Assembly (NCBI RefSeq): GCF_014207845.1
Contig: NZ_JACHLC010000002.1
Coordinates: 186,001-250,000 of the forward strand
DNA: 64,000 nt
Source: Chryseobacterium shigense
Lineage (GTDB): Bacteria; Bacteroidota; Bacteroidia; Flavobacteriales; Weeksellaceae
Direction of reading: 5' to 3'
Below the pieces are notes generated by a model that was given only the letters and a program-made list of their open reading frames with translations, did not search any database and was not told the DNA's origin. Below are positions 8,823 through 18,143 of the stretch, piece after piece; within the stretch, counting starts at the first letter, position 1, and every line of letters begins with the position of its first letter. The translations under genes and the position numbers were made by a program.

Positions 8823-8915
8823 TCTCTTAAAGATTTTAGGCAAAAATAGGACTTTTTTGTGGTGTATACAAAAGATACAAGCCCTATTTTATAATTTATT
8901 TTGATTTTAAACTAA

Positions 8916-10523
8916 TTAATGAGCAAGATCAGCAAAGAAATCGTTGCCTTTATCGTCGGTAATAATAAACGCAGGGAAATCTTTTACCTCGATTTTTCTT
9001 ACTGCTTCCATTCCTAATTCCGGGAAATCCACAACGTCTACGGAAACGATATTGTCTTTGGCAAGAATAGCAGCCGGTCCTCCGATAGATCCAAGATAAA
9101 AGCCTCCGTATTTACCGCACGCATTGGTTACGTCCTTACTTCTGTTTCCTTTGGCAAGCATGATCATACTTCCCCCGTGGCTCTGGAATTCATCCACATA
9201 CACATCCATTCTTCCGGCAGTTGTCGGTCCGAAACTTCCCGAGGCCATTCCTTCCGGAGTTTTCGCTGGTCCTGCATAATAGATAGGATGATTTTTGAAA
9301 TATTCAGGCATTGGTTTTCCACTGTCGATGATCTCTTTGATCTTTGCATGGGCAATATCTCTGGCAACAATCAAGGTTCCGTTTAATTTCAACCTTGTTT
9401 TGATAGGATATTTTGATAGTTCTGCCAAAATTTCGGGCATCGGCTTATTCAGATCAATTGCAACAGCTTCTTCGAGATGCGGAGGTGTATCCGGTAAAAA
9501 TCTTTTTGGATCCTGTTCAAGCTGCTCAAGGAAAATCCCCTCTTTGGTAATCTTTCCTTTGATATTCCTGTCTGCAGAGCATGAAACTCCCATTCCAACC
9601 GGGCAGGAAGCAGCGTGACGCGGAAGTCTGATTACTCTTACGTCATGGGTAAGGTATTTTCCTCCGAACTGTGCCCCGATTGCACTTTCCTGGCAGATTT
9701 TCTGAACTTTGGCTTCCCATTCAAGGTCTCTGAAGGCCTGTCCTGCCTCACTTCCTTCTGTCGGAAGATGGTCATAATATTTTGCTGATGCTTTTTTCAC
9801 GGCAGCAAGATTCGCTTCAGCAGAAGTTCCCCCGATTACAAGTGCAAGGTGATATGGCGGGCATGCAGCCGTTCCAAGATCGGATATTCTTTCTTTAACG
9901 AATTCTTCAAGAGACTTTTCATTTAATAATGATTTGGTCTTCTGATATAAGAATGTTTTGTTAGCGGAACCTCCTCCTTTCGTTAAAAATAAAAATTCAT
10001 AATAATCTCCTTTTTTGGCATAGATATCAATCTGTGCCGGAAGGTTTGATCCTGAATTTTTTTCATCAAACATGGTTAAAGGCACTACCTGGGAATATCT
10101 GAGGTTTCTTTTCTGATAGGTATTGTAAATCCCTTTGCTCAGATACTCGCCGTCATCAACTCCGGTATAAACATTTTCCCCTTTTTTTCCCATAACAATA
10201 GCCGTTCCTGTATCCTGACATGAAGGAAGAGCTCCTTCAACAGCAACCGCGGCATTCTGTAACAGGTTATAAGCCACGAATCTGTCATTATCAGTAGCTT
10301 CCGGATCATCGATGATTCTTCTGAGACTTTCAAGGTGTGAAGAACGGAGCATGAAAGAAACATCAGCCATAGCTTCTTCAGCAAGAAGTTCAAGCCCTTT
10401 CGGATCAACCGTTAAAATTTCCCTGTCTCCTAACATTTCAACCTTTACATAATCTGATGTAAGCTTTTTATACACCGTATCATCTTTCTGGATCGGATAC
10501 GGATCCTGATATCTAAAATCCAT
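8916..10523 (-). CDS. Class I (iron-sulfur) fumarate hydratase, 535 aa
   Basis: This is the full-length two-domain class I enzyme (FumA/FumB type), which interconverts fumarate and malate using a [4Fe-4S] cluster. Cluster-type cysteines are visible at Cys102 ([17 protein letters not shown]), in [16 protein letters not shown] and in [14 protein letters not shown]. The C-terminal beta domain contains the conserved GPTTAGRMD. It is cytoplasmic and works in the TCA cycle. It is divergently transcribed from a class II fumarase 137 nt away, so the cell has an oxygen-sensitive and an oxygen-stable version side by side. Confidence 0.93.
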   Translation of the reverse strand: MDFRYQDPYPIQKDDTVYKKLTSDYVKVEMLGDREILTVDPKGLELLAEEAMADVSFMLRSSHLESLRRIIDDPEATDNDRFVAYNLLQNAAVAVEGALPSCQDTGTAIVMGKKGENVYTGVDDGEYLSKGIYNTYQKRNLRYSQVVPLTMFDEKNSGSNLPAQIDIYAKKGDYYEFLFLTKGGGSANKTFLYQKTKSLLNEKSLEEFVKERISDLGTAACPPYHLALVIGGTSAEANLAAVKKASAKYYDHLPTEGSEAGQAFRDLEWEAKVQKICQESAIGAQFGGKYLTHDVRVIRLPRHAASCPVGMGVSCSADRNIKGKITKEGIFLEQLEQDPKRFLPDTPPHLEEAVAIDLNKPMPEILAELSKYPIKTRLKLNGTLIVARDIAHAKIKEIIDSGKPMPEYFKNHPIYYAGPAKTPEGMASGSFGPTTAGRMDVYVDEFQSHGGSMIMLAKGNRSKDVTNACGKYGGFYLGSIGGPAAILAKDNIVSVDVVDFPELGMEAVRKIEVKDFPAFIITDDKGNDFFADLAH

Positions 10524-10541
10524 TCTACTTTTTCTTTAATG

Positions 10542-10549
10542 CAAAAATA
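10542..10549 (-). promoter_or_regulatory. Promoter -7 box for class I fumarase
   Basis: Minus-strand TATTTTTG, a match to TAnnTTTG, 18 nt upstream of the start codon. No clear -33 element. Confidence 0.5.
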
Positions 10550-10582
10550 CGTCATCCTTAAAAAACATGAGTAAAATCAGTC

Positions 10583-10620
10583 ACCCGCATTGATATTTAT
10601 AATGATTATAAATTGCGGGT
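10583..10620. promoter_or_regulatory. Bulged hairpin in the fumarase intergenic region
   Basis: Outer arms ACCCGCA / TGCGGGT enclose a nested inverted repeat TTTATAAT / ATTATAAA, followed by a T-rich stretch on the plus strand. It sits between the two divergent fumarase genes, upstream of fumC. It could be a 5'-UTR structure or an operator; its role is not known. Confidence 0.4.
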
Positions 10621-10660
10621 TTCTTCGTTTATGATTAACTTTATAAAAATTTCAATCACA

Positions 10661-12055
10661 ATGAATTACAGAATCGAAAAGGATACTATGGGAGATGTTC
10701 AGGTGCCCGCAGACAAGTTTTGGGGAGCACAGACTGAACGTTCAAGAAATAATTTTAAGATCGGACCGGAAGGTTCTATGCCGCATGAGATCATTGAAGC
10801 TTTTGCTTATTTAAAGAAAGCTGCAGCCTATACCAATACTGATCTTGGAGTTCTTTCGGCAGAAAAAAGAGATATGATTGGTAAAGTGTGTGATGAGATT
10901 CTTAACGGAAAGCTAAATGATCAGTTTCCATTAGTGATCTGGCAGACCGGTTCGGGAACCCAGTCGAATATGAATGTTAATGAAGTAATCTCAAACAGGG
11001 CACACGTTAATAACGGCGGAACTTTAGGTGACCAATCTGAAATTCATCCGAATGATGATGTGAATAAATCCCAGTCTTCCAATGATACTTATCCCACAGC
11101 GATGCATATTGCCGCTTATAAAAAGGTGGTTGAAGTAACAATTCCGGCCGTTGAAAAACTAAAGAATACGCTTGCTGAAAAAGCAGAAGCTTTCAAAGAT
11201 ATCGTAAAAATAGGGAGAACCCACCTTATGGACGCCACTCCACTTACATTGGGACAGGAGTTTTCAGGATATAAAGCCCAGCTTGAATTCGGGTTGAGAG
11301 CTTTAAAAAATACATTACCTCATCTTTCTGAACTTGCCTTAGGCGGAACTGCTGTAGGTACAGGTCTTAATACCCCGAACGGTTATGATGTGAAGGTTGC
11401 AGAATACATTGCCAAATTTACCCATCATCCATTTATCACGGCTGAGAATAAGTTTGAAGCTTTAGCCGCTCACGATGCGATTGTAGAGTCTCATGGAGCT
11501 TTAAAACAATTGGCTGTATCTTTATTTAAGATTGCCCAGGATATCAGGTTACTGGCTTCAGGACCGCGTTCAGGAATTGGTGAAATTCACATTCCGGAAA
11601 ACGAGCCGGGGTCCTCAATTATGCCGGGAAAGGTAAATCCTACACAAAATGAGGCAATGACTATGGTTTGCGCCCAGGTTCTCGGAAATGATACTACGAT
11701 TTCTTTTGCAGGAACACAGGGAAATTATGAGCTGAATGTTTTCAAGCCTGTGATGGCTTACAATTTCCTTCAATCTGCCCAGTTGATTGCGGATGCATGT
11801 ATTTCCTTCAATGATCATTGTGCTGAAGGTATTGAACCTAACCACGAGAGAATTAAAGAGCTTGTAGACAAATCATTAATGCTTGTTACGGCCCTAAATA
11901 CCCATATCGGCTATGAAAATGCTGCAAAAATTGCAAAAACAGCCCACAAGAACGGAACTACCTTAAAAGAAGAGGCTGTTAACCTGGGACTTTTAACTGC
12001 CGAACAGTTTGATGAATGGGTGAAGCCTGAAGATATGGTAGGAAGCCTGAAATAA
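10661..12055 (+). CDS. fumC: Class II fumarate hydratase, 464 aa
   Basis: Cluster-free fumarase of the aspartase/fumarase superfamily, a cytoplasmic tetramer converting fumarate and malate in the TCA cycle. The superfamily signature [15 protein letters not shown] lies at about residues 317-331, and the substrate-binding segments [12 protein letters not shown] and [14 protein letters not shown] are intact. I choose the ATG at 10661 ([11 protein letters not shown]): it gives the usual length of about 464 residues, whereas the upstream in-frame start at 10613 would add 16 residues that do not fit the family. Confidence 0.95.
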   Translation: MNYRIEKDTMGDVQVPADKFWGAQTERSRNNFKIGPEGSMPHEIIEAFAYLKKAAAYTNTDLGVLSAEKRDMIGKVCDEILNGKLNDQFPLVIWQTGSGTQSNMNVNEVISNRAHVNNGGTLGDQSEIHPNDDVNKSQSSNDTYPTAMHIAAYKKVVEVTIPAVEKLKNTLAEKAEAFKDIVKIGRTHLMDATPLTLGQEFSGYKAQLEFGLRALKNTLPHLSELALGGTAVGTGLNTPNGYDVKVAEYIAKFTHHPFITAENKFEALAAHDAIVESHGALKQLAVSLFKIAQDIRLLASGPRSGIGEIHIPENEPGSSIMPGKVNPTQNEAMTMVCAQVLGNDTTISFAGTQGNYELNVFKPVMAYNFLQSAQLIADACISFNDHCAEGIEPNHERIKELVDKSLMLVTALNTHIGYENAAKIAKTAHKNGTTLKEEAVNLGLLTAEQFDEWVKPEDMVGSLK

Positions 12056-12083
12056 ATTGCTGGAATTACAGACTAAATAGCAG

Positions 12084-12110
12084 AAAAGCCTCAGAAATTC
12101 TGAGGCTTTT
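12084..12110. terminator. Bidirectional terminator between fumC and peroxidase gene
   Basis: Perfect stem AGCCTCAGA / TCTGAGGCT with a 3-nt loop, flanked by AAAA on the left and TTTT on the right, so it can end both converging transcripts. Confidence 0.88.
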
Positions 12111-12142
12111 ATTTTTGGTAATACTTGTCCGGCATTTTTTAA

Positions 12143-13078
12143 CTATCCGGAAAATTCATCCAGCATATTCTTGGTAGGAACAAAGAAAAGTGTTCCGGTA
12201 ACTGCTGTACTGAAATCTAAAATCCTGTCGTAATTTCCGGGCGGATCACCGATAAACATATTTGTCAGCATTTTCTTCGTTGTGGTGAATGTATTTGAAT
12301 AAGCAATGAAATAAGTCCCGAATTCATTGGAAGACGGGCTTCCGAAAGGCATATTATCTCTGACAATTTTAAGTTCTTCCCCATTTTCATCTTCAATATT
12401 GGCTAAGGCGATATGGGAGTTGGAAGGCTTGACATCATCAGACATTTCAATATCATTTTCTTTTGATCTTCCTATCACTTTTTCCTGTTCTTCTGTGGAA
12501 AGCCCTTTCCAGGCATTCATATTGTGAAGGTATTTCTGGACAAATAAATAGCTTCCGCCTTTATAATGAGAATCTTCATCCCCTATTTTTGCAAAATAAT
12601 CACGATTCTCCCCGTGCGGGTTTTCTGTTCCATCCACAAAACCGAGAATAGAACGTGCATCCCAATATTTAAATCCATGAATTTCAAGAATACTTTCAGC
12701 AACTGGGGTCAGAAGCTTTGAAATCTCGATGGCCATATCGAAAATAAGACTCTTGTTATCTGCTCTCAAATGGAAATGAAGATCTCCCGGTGTGGAGACG
12801 ACGGTATGCTTTATTCCTTTAATTTCCTCAAAATTAGTCAGTTCTTTAGGCAAAGGCGTTGGAAGGTCCAGTTTTTTCCAGGCTTCAAAACCGATTCCCA
12901 TGACACAGCTTGCCCGGCTGTCCGGAAACCTGTTGAAGACCGAATTATTAAGGTTGAGAACCAAAGCACAAAGCTGTTGAAAAATACTTTTCAGCTGGGG
13001 ACTTTCATTAAGCTTCCATACCATAAAAATGGTATTGGTGTTAGGATAGTCTGTAACGTTTTGTGATTCTATGCTCAT
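12143..13078 (-). CDS. Dyp-type heme peroxidase, 311 aa
   Basis: The family motif GxxDG is present as GFVDGTENP with the distal Asp at residue 149. Length matches bacterial DyP peroxidases, which use hydrogen peroxide to oxidise dyes, phenolics or metals. I start at the ATG at 13078 (MSIESQNVTDY); a longer in-frame start at 13141 would overlap the ABC ATPase gene and adds 21 unrelated residues. It is the last gene of a three-gene minus-strand unit behind the ABC ATPase, 16 nt apart. No Tat or Sec signal and no encapsulin cargo-like C-terminal tail is evident, so it is probably cytoplasmic. Confidence 0.9.
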   Translation of the reverse strand: MSIESQNVTDYPNTNTIFMVWKLNESPQLKSIFQQLCALVLNLNNSVFNRFPDSRASCVMGIGFEAWKKLDLPTPLPKELTNFEEIKGIKHTVVSTPGDLHFHLRADNKSLIFDMAIEISKLLTPVAESILEIHGFKYWDARSILGFVDGTENPHGENRDYFAKIGDEDSHYKGGSYLFVQKYLHNMNAWKGLSTEEQEKVIGRSKENDIEMSDDVKPSNSHIALANIEDENGEELKIVRDNMPFGSPSSNEFGTYFIAYSNTFTTTKKMLTNMFIGDPPGNYDRILDFSTAVTGTLFFVPTKNMLDEFSG

Positions 13079-13094
13079 TACTTTTTGATCTGAA

Positions 13095-13814
13095 TTAAAC
13101 CATTGGAGAAGAAGAAACCTGATCTGCAAAGTACTGTTCAAGATCCCGTAATGTCTCCGGATTGGTCTGGATATCTTTTACAAGCTGCCCTTTGTTAACC
13201 ACAACTATTCTGTTGCATACTTCCGTAGTATGGGAAAGATCGTGGCTTGAAATCAGGAAAGTAACCCCGTCCTGCTTTGAAAGTTCTTTGATCAGGTTTT
13301 TAAGCTTGATCTGGGTAGAAGGATCCAGATTGGCAAAAGGTTCATCAAGGATAATGATATCCGGATTTCCGATAACTGCACCTACAATTCCAACTTTTTT
13401 CTGGTTTCCTTTTGACAGGTCACGGACATACTTTCCCGAATTAAGGATCTCGCCATTAAAAAAATCATGGAAAGGCTTTAAAAATTCATCTATGGAAGCT
13501 TTATTCTGGCCTCTCAGTTCCCCGATGAAATAGAAATATTCTTCAGGGGTAAGATAACCGATCAGGAAAGTATCATCCACGAAAGCTGACACTTTATTTT
13601 TCCAGGCTTCTGATTCATTCACTTTGATATCTTCGATGCTTACAAAACCTGTTGTAGGCTGGATCAGGTCAAGCATAAGACTGAAAAGCGTTGTTTTTCC
13701 CGCACCATTATTTCCTACAAGGCCAAATGTTTCCCCGTTTGGAATTTCAAGATGCTCAATATTAAGAACTGTAGCAGTTCCGTATGTTTTGGATAAGTTA
13801 TTGATAGTAATCAT
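13095..13814 (-). CDS. ABC transporter ATP-binding protein, 239 aa
   Basis: Complete nucleotide-binding domain: Walker A GNNGAGKTT near residue 34, signature LSKGNQKKVG, Walker B IIILDEPFANLDP and the switch His in ISSHDLS. The variant signature and overall sequence fit the CcmA/NatA-like exporter class. It starts 3 nt after the stop of the DUF5687 permease gene, so the two should form one transporter. The substrate is unknown. Confidence 0.93.
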   Translation of the reverse strand: MITINNLSKTYGTATVLNIEHLEIPNGETFGLVGNNGAGKTTLFSLMLDLIQPTTGFVSIEDIKVNESEAWKNKVSAFVDDTFLIGYLTPEEYFYFIGELRGQNKASIDEFLKPFHDFFNGEILNSGKYVRDLSKGNQKKVGIVGAVIGNPDIIILDEPFANLDPSTQIKLKNLIKELSKQDGVTFLISSHDLSHTTEVCNRIVVVNKGQLVKDIQTNPETLRDLEQYFADQVSSSPMV

Positions 13815-13817
13815 AGG

Positions 13818-15284
13818 TTAACCTTTGTTTTTAAATGCGTCCAGCGTACTGTACTTTTCTCTTTTATATTGTTTGACGATGATATTGAATATTTTTTCCC
13901 TGAACAGGAACCCTGCAAGTCCTAAAACTGCAATACTTACAACTCCGGCCGTAATTCCAAAGAAGTATTTCGTAAGGGCAAAAACACCCATCGGAAGTAA
14001 CATTTTCGGAATCAGAAGAAGCATGGATTTAAGATTAAAACTGTTTTTCTGTCCTATTCTTTTTTCTTTTGAATTCAGATCAATCTGGTTTTTGTTAAAT
14101 GCTCCCGACCAAAGTGTAAGTTGTGAGTTCACCCCGATATTATATAATCCCGCTGCAAAAAACGTTATATAAACTTCCCAGCCGAAATAAGCGTAAAATA
14201 GTGCTATAATAATTGAAGCCGCCGTCACGATATTAATCAGCCACCATTTTGCTTTGAGATATTCTTTGTAAGGTACATTCAGTGTCATCATCAGGGGGTA
14301 ATAGGAACTGTCGAAAGCAGGAACCCTCTGCCCGAAAAGAAACTGGAAACCTCCTGTTACAAAGAGTCCCATAAACATCATCATCGCAGGTCTTTTATAT
14401 GTTGTAGAGGTATACATCAGCAATCCATAGAAAAGAAATAAGAAACTTCCGATCAGGATTCCTTTTGCTACTTTATTGCGCCTCAGCATTTTAATATCAT
14501 TATTGATAAATGTTCCTATTACTCCGTATTTATTCAGGAAAGCAATATTTTCTGTTTTTCCGAACTGTTTTTTAGCTTCCAATCCCTGATCGAGGTAAAA
14601 TTCCTTACGTACATGCTTGAAACAGATTATCCAAAGCACAGAAAACAGGATAACCGGAACTGCAATGAAGTAAGGACTGTGATAAAACCCGTCTATAAAT
14701 TGCTCTGAGTAAGACAGTACCGGTACAATATTATAATACCCAAGCCCGGCAACCGCAGCCAATATACAACCTATGACAATAACAATAGTTTCTTTGTCAT
14801 TAAACAGGATATTGATAAAATTATTAAGATAAAACAGCAGAGAAATTCCTATAAACCAGGCAAGAATACCTATAACGCTGTACCCGTTGAATAATGCAAT
14901 GACTGAAAATGTAATAAAGAACAGCGAATTCAGCCAGCTTAATGCGGAAAGAAAGGTTTTCACCAGCATATAATTCACCAGTGTATTCTTCGGAATATTC
15001 TGAGTAAGAAACGGTTTGATATTCTGGGTGGGCATTTCCTGCCAGATGTATTTCAGGATAAGATCTGCCGCCCAGACGATAACCAGGAATTTTGAAACTA
15101 CTTTCACAGGATCCTGATGCATCTCGTCGCGTACATAGAAGAACGCGGCAAAAGCACCTCCTGCCAAACATGCCATAAAATAGAGGATTGCTATAAAACG
15201 AAGGATCTTCATGGCAAGATTCACGCCTAAAGAAGTGCCTCTGAAAAAGCTTTTGAATTCAAGCTTCAGGAACTTTAGAAACAT
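13818..15284 (-). CDS. DUF5687-family ABC permease-like membrane protein, 488 aa
   Basis: A multi-pass protein with about 10-12 hydrophobic segments and the N-terminal signature MFLKFLKLEFKSFFRG typical of the flavobacterial DUF5687 family. Tight coupling to an ABC ATPase gene marks it as the membrane half of an exporter. I infer inner-membrane location. No substrate can be read from the sequence. Confidence 0.82.
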   Translation of the reverse strand: MFLKFLKLEFKSFFRGTSLGVNLAMKILRFIAILYFMACLAGGAFAAFFYVRDEMHQDPVKVVSKFLVIVWAADLILKYIWQEMPTQNIKPFLTQNIPKNTLVNYMLVKTFLSALSWLNSLFFITFSVIALFNGYSVIGILAWFIGISLLFYLNNFINILFNDKETIVIVIGCILAAVAGLGYYNIVPVLSYSEQFIDGFYHSPYFIAVPVILFSVLWIICFKHVRKEFYLDQGLEAKKQFGKTENIAFLNKYGVIGTFINNDIKMLRRNKVAKGILIGSFLFLFYGLLMYTSTTYKRPAMMMFMGLFVTGGFQFLFGQRVPAFDSSYYPLMMTLNVPYKEYLKAKWWLINIVTAASIIIALFYAYFGWEVYITFFAAGLYNIGVNSQLTLWSGAFNKNQIDLNSKEKRIGQKNSFNLKSMLLLIPKMLLPMGVFALTKYFFGITAGVVSIAVLGLAGFLFREKIFNIIVKQYKREKYSTLDAFKNKG

Positions 15285-15333
15285 ATTTTAGTTTTTATAT
15301 TAGTAAATATAATGTAAAATATGTTACAGTTTT

Positions 15334-16983
15334 TTAGCCTATTAATTCTTTCGCCTGTGCCAGTGCTGCTTCGGTGATTTTACTTCCTGAGAGAAGCTGG
15401 GCAATTTCATTCAGTTTTTCTTCGGTATTCAGAGGAATAATGGTAGACTGCGTTTTCCCGGAAATATCGCGTTTTACAACTTTGTAATTATCATTTCCTT
15501 TCGCGGCAACCTGTGCCAGGTGGGAAATAACAATAAGCTGCATATCCGTAGCCATTTCTCTCATCAGGTTTCCGATCTCTTCTGCTACTTTTCCTGAAAC
15601 TCCGGTATCAATCTCATCCAGAATAAGGGTTGGAAGCTCATCACTTTCGGCAATGATCTTTTTCACGGCAAGCATTACCCTGGATCTTTCACCACCGGAA
15701 ATAGCTGTCTGGATAGGCTTTAAAGGGAAACCGGAATTGGCCTGGAAAAGCAGCTGGATATTTTCTTTCCCGAATGCGTTAAACTCCTGTGTATCCTGAA
15801 GTTCAATATCCACTCTGGCTTTTTCGAGGCCGAGCTTTTTAAGAAGTCCTTCCGCTTTTTTTACAAAGAGAGGAACTGATTTCTTCCTGTTCTTGGAAAG
15901 TTTTTCCGCAAGAGACTGAAGTATTTTTTCTTTTTTAGAGATAGTATCCTGAATTTCTGCAATATGATCTTCAAGTTCAGAGGCTCCTTTCTGCTCTCCT
16001 GCAAGCTGGTCTCTGAGCTCTTTCAGTTCATTGATGTCCGAAACGTTATGCTTCAGAAACAGGGAATTGATTTTATTATTAAGATCAACAAGAATGGCAA
16101 GGCTTGCGGGGTTGATCTCTATTTTCCCGGCTTCGTTTTCAAGCTCGGAAATAATGTCTTTTATTTCTACAAAAGAGGTTTCCAGCCTTTCATCAAGTTC
16201 GGAAAAGCTGTTTGAAACTTCTGATATTTTTGACAGTTTATTTTTAGCTTCATTAAAAAAGGACAGAATCCCAACTTCTTCCTGGTGGAATCTTGAAAGG
16301 ATCTGCACAAGATTTTCGGAGATCATTTCTGCATTTTCCTGAATGGAAAGCTGGTTCTGCAGATCTTCATAATCTACATCATCCAGTTTCAGCTCTTCCA
16401 GTTCGTTCAGCAGAAATTCTTTGTAATCGCTTTCTTTTCTGTTTTCGGAAAGTTGGGTCTGAAGTTTTTTTAGCTGTATTTTTAAGCTCTGGAAATCTGA
16501 AAATTCATTCTGATAGTCTTCTATTGCTTTTTTATTTTCGGAAAGTCCGTCAATAATTTTAAACTGGTATTCCGGTGTAAAGAGATTGGACGTTTCAAAC
16601 TGGGAATGGATATCAATCAGCTGTGAAGACAGCTCTTTAAGAACATCAAGCGTTACAGGTACATCGTTAATAAAAGCCCTGGATTTTCCTGAAGGAAGTA
16701 TTTCTCGTCTGATGATAGTCTGGTGTTCATAATCCAGATCATTTTCAATGAAGAATTTCTTGAACTGGTTATTCAAAGCAAACTCGGTTTCCACAATGCT
16801 TTTTTCTTCTGCACTGGAAATAGATTTTACATCTGCCCTTTCACCCAAGATCAGCCTCAAAGCACCTAAAATAATAGATTTCCCTGCTCCTGTTTCTCCG
16901 GTGATCACCTGCAAACCGTTATGTAATGATACTTCCAGGGTATCAATCAGGGCAAAATTTTTAATATAAATTCTCGAAAGCAT
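15334..16983 (-). CDS. recN: DNA repair protein RecN, 549 aa
   Basis: SMC-like ATPase for double-strand-break repair. N-terminal Walker A GETGAGKS is at residues 28-35. A long coiled-coil region runs about residues 150-370 with many Glu/Lys/Leu residues, and the C-terminal lobe has SGGERSR, Walker B LILDEIDTGVSG and the H-loop ISHLAQVA. Length is standard. It has its own promoter (17012-17042) downstream of the porD-like gene. Confidence 0.96.
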   Translation of the reverse strand: MLSRIYIKNFALIDTLEVSLHNGLQVITGETGAGKSIILGALRLILGERADVKSISSAEEKSIVETEFALNNQFKKFFIENDLDYEHQTIIRREILPSGKSRAFINDVPVTLDVLKELSSQLIDIHSQFETSNLFTPEYQFKIIDGLSENKKAIEDYQNEFSDFQSLKIQLKKLQTQLSENRKESDYKEFLLNELEELKLDDVDYEDLQNQLSIQENAEMISENLVQILSRFHQEEVGILSFFNEAKNKLSKISEVSNSFSELDERLETSFVEIKDIISELENEAGKIEINPASLAILVDLNNKINSLFLKHNVSDINELKELRDQLAGEQKGASELEDHIAEIQDTISKKEKILQSLAEKLSKNRKKSVPLFVKKAEGLLKKLGLEKARVDIELQDTQEFNAFGKENIQLLFQANSGFPLKPIQTAISGGERSRVMLAVKKIIAESDELPTLILDEIDTGVSGKVAEEIGNLMREMATDMQLIVISHLAQVAAKGNDNYKVVKRDISGKTQSTIIPLNTEEKLNEIAQLLSGSKITEAALAQAKELIG

Positions 16984-17011
16984 GGATAATGGCTGATTAC
17001 TTTAAGTAATG

Positions 17012-17042
17012 CAAATATAGAATATAGAATTAAGTATTCAAT
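17012..17042 (-). promoter_or_regulatory. recN promoter
   Basis: Minus-strand ATTG, a 19-nt spacer and TATATTTG, a good match to the Bacteroidota -33/-7 consensus. The -7 box is 28 nt upstream of the recN start. Confidence 0.7.
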
Positions 17043-17061
17043 AACTTAAAGTGAAGGATCT

Positions 17062-17964
17062 TTATTTCCATTTACTCCATTTGCTCTCAGAATTTTTCGG
17101 AGAAAGAGTCATCATCAGCTGTTTAAGGTCGTTCATAACAATACCTCCGTTGTTCCCGGAATTGAAAACATTGAAGATTTCGTCACTTTTATTATCCAGA
17201 AACAGATTGAAATAATAAGATTGCTGGAATGAGTTTTCATATCTTTTTAACTGCAATAAAGCATCAAAAATTACTTTTTTTGCGGCAGTCTGATCCTGAT
17301 TGAATAAATTATCCAGTCCCGCTCTGTGATAGGTATACATTGTGGAACGCAACTGGCTCCAGTTCGGGTTGATGATCTCATTGATCAGTATGGTACGGCT
17401 TCGGGGCTCATTAATGACATTCCAGCCTTCATAGTTTCTGTTCTGGGAGTTTTGTGCAATCTGCTGGGCTTTTGCAAACCACTGTGTTCCGCCCATAGAC
17501 TGGAAGCTGTCTGCATCATACCCCAGAATAACGTACACATAAAAGCTTATCACATCAATCAGGTTCTTCCCTGAGAACTGTCTTTCATTGAAAACGAGAT
17601 TCTCGTTCTCTATATATTCAAAGGCAAATCTCTGATCCTGAAGGTTAATCAGCGGAGATTCGTAACTGGTATTGTACACCGGACGTACAGCCTGTATTAC
17701 AATGCTTCCTTTGAATCTGTTTCCGTCTCTTTCAGAAATAACGACTGCAAAATTACATTTGACCTTCTCAAAATTCTGAAGTTTTTTCCCTGTCCAGCTG
17801 GTATTATTGATAAAGTCCCTGAGACTCTTTTCCAGCGCTTTATAGGCCTGCTGGTTACTTCCCCCCAACTGCTGGGAGTTGATCTGCACGGTAGCAAGCA
17901 GTTCCTGGGAAAAACTCAGGTTGTATATAAAAAGCAGCAAGAATAGGCTTATGATTTTTTTCAT
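17062..17964 (-). CDS. PorD-like (DUF4835) T9SS-associated protein, 300 aa
   Basis: Signal peptide at residues 1-19 (LFLLLFIYNLSFSQ). The body matches the DUF4835 family, whose members include PorD-type T9SS components: start ELLATVQINSQQLGG and inner motif DPV-free segment NPNWSQLRSTMYTYHRAGLDNL. It is periplasmic or outer-membrane associated. Its usual flavobacterial neighbours coaBC and recN are present on the same strand; an opposing gene (18144-19589) separates it from coaBC here. Family assignment is from memory and good; the exact T9SS function is not proven. Confidence 0.8.
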   Translation of the reverse strand: MKKIISLFLLLFIYNLSFSQELLATVQINSQQLGGSNQQAYKALEKSLRDFINNTSWTGKKLQNFEKVKCNFAVVISERDGNRFKGSIVIQAVRPVYNTSYESPLINLQDQRFAFEYIENENLVFNERQFSGKNLIDVISFYVYVILGYDADSFQSMGGTQWFAKAQQIAQNSQNRNYEGWNVINEPRSRTILINEIINPNWSQLRSTMYTYHRAGLDNLFNQDQTAAKKVIFDALLQLKRYENSFQQSYYFNLFLDNKSDEIFNVFNSGNNGGIVMNDLKQLMMTLSPKNSESKWSKWK

Positions 17965-18143
17965 TATCTAATTAAAAATTGAGAACGGAAATTTATTAAA
18001 ATTATTCTTAGTACCCTAAAAATATCCGGTATTAATCTAAAGGACTTTTAAATTTATTTTTATCACAATTTTATGAAAAATTGCAAACCAAGTGTAACAA
18101 TATCAAACTGAAGTATGTCTAATCCTTTAAATACAACTAAAAA

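Noticed and set aside
12143..13078. Encapsulin cargo peroxidase
   Set aside because: No encapsulin shell gene is near and the C terminus lacks an obvious cargo-loading peptide.
13018..13141. Longer start for the Dyp peroxidase and other genes
   Set aside because: The extension overlaps the ABC ATPase gene and does not resemble the family; the ATG at 13078 gives a normal length.
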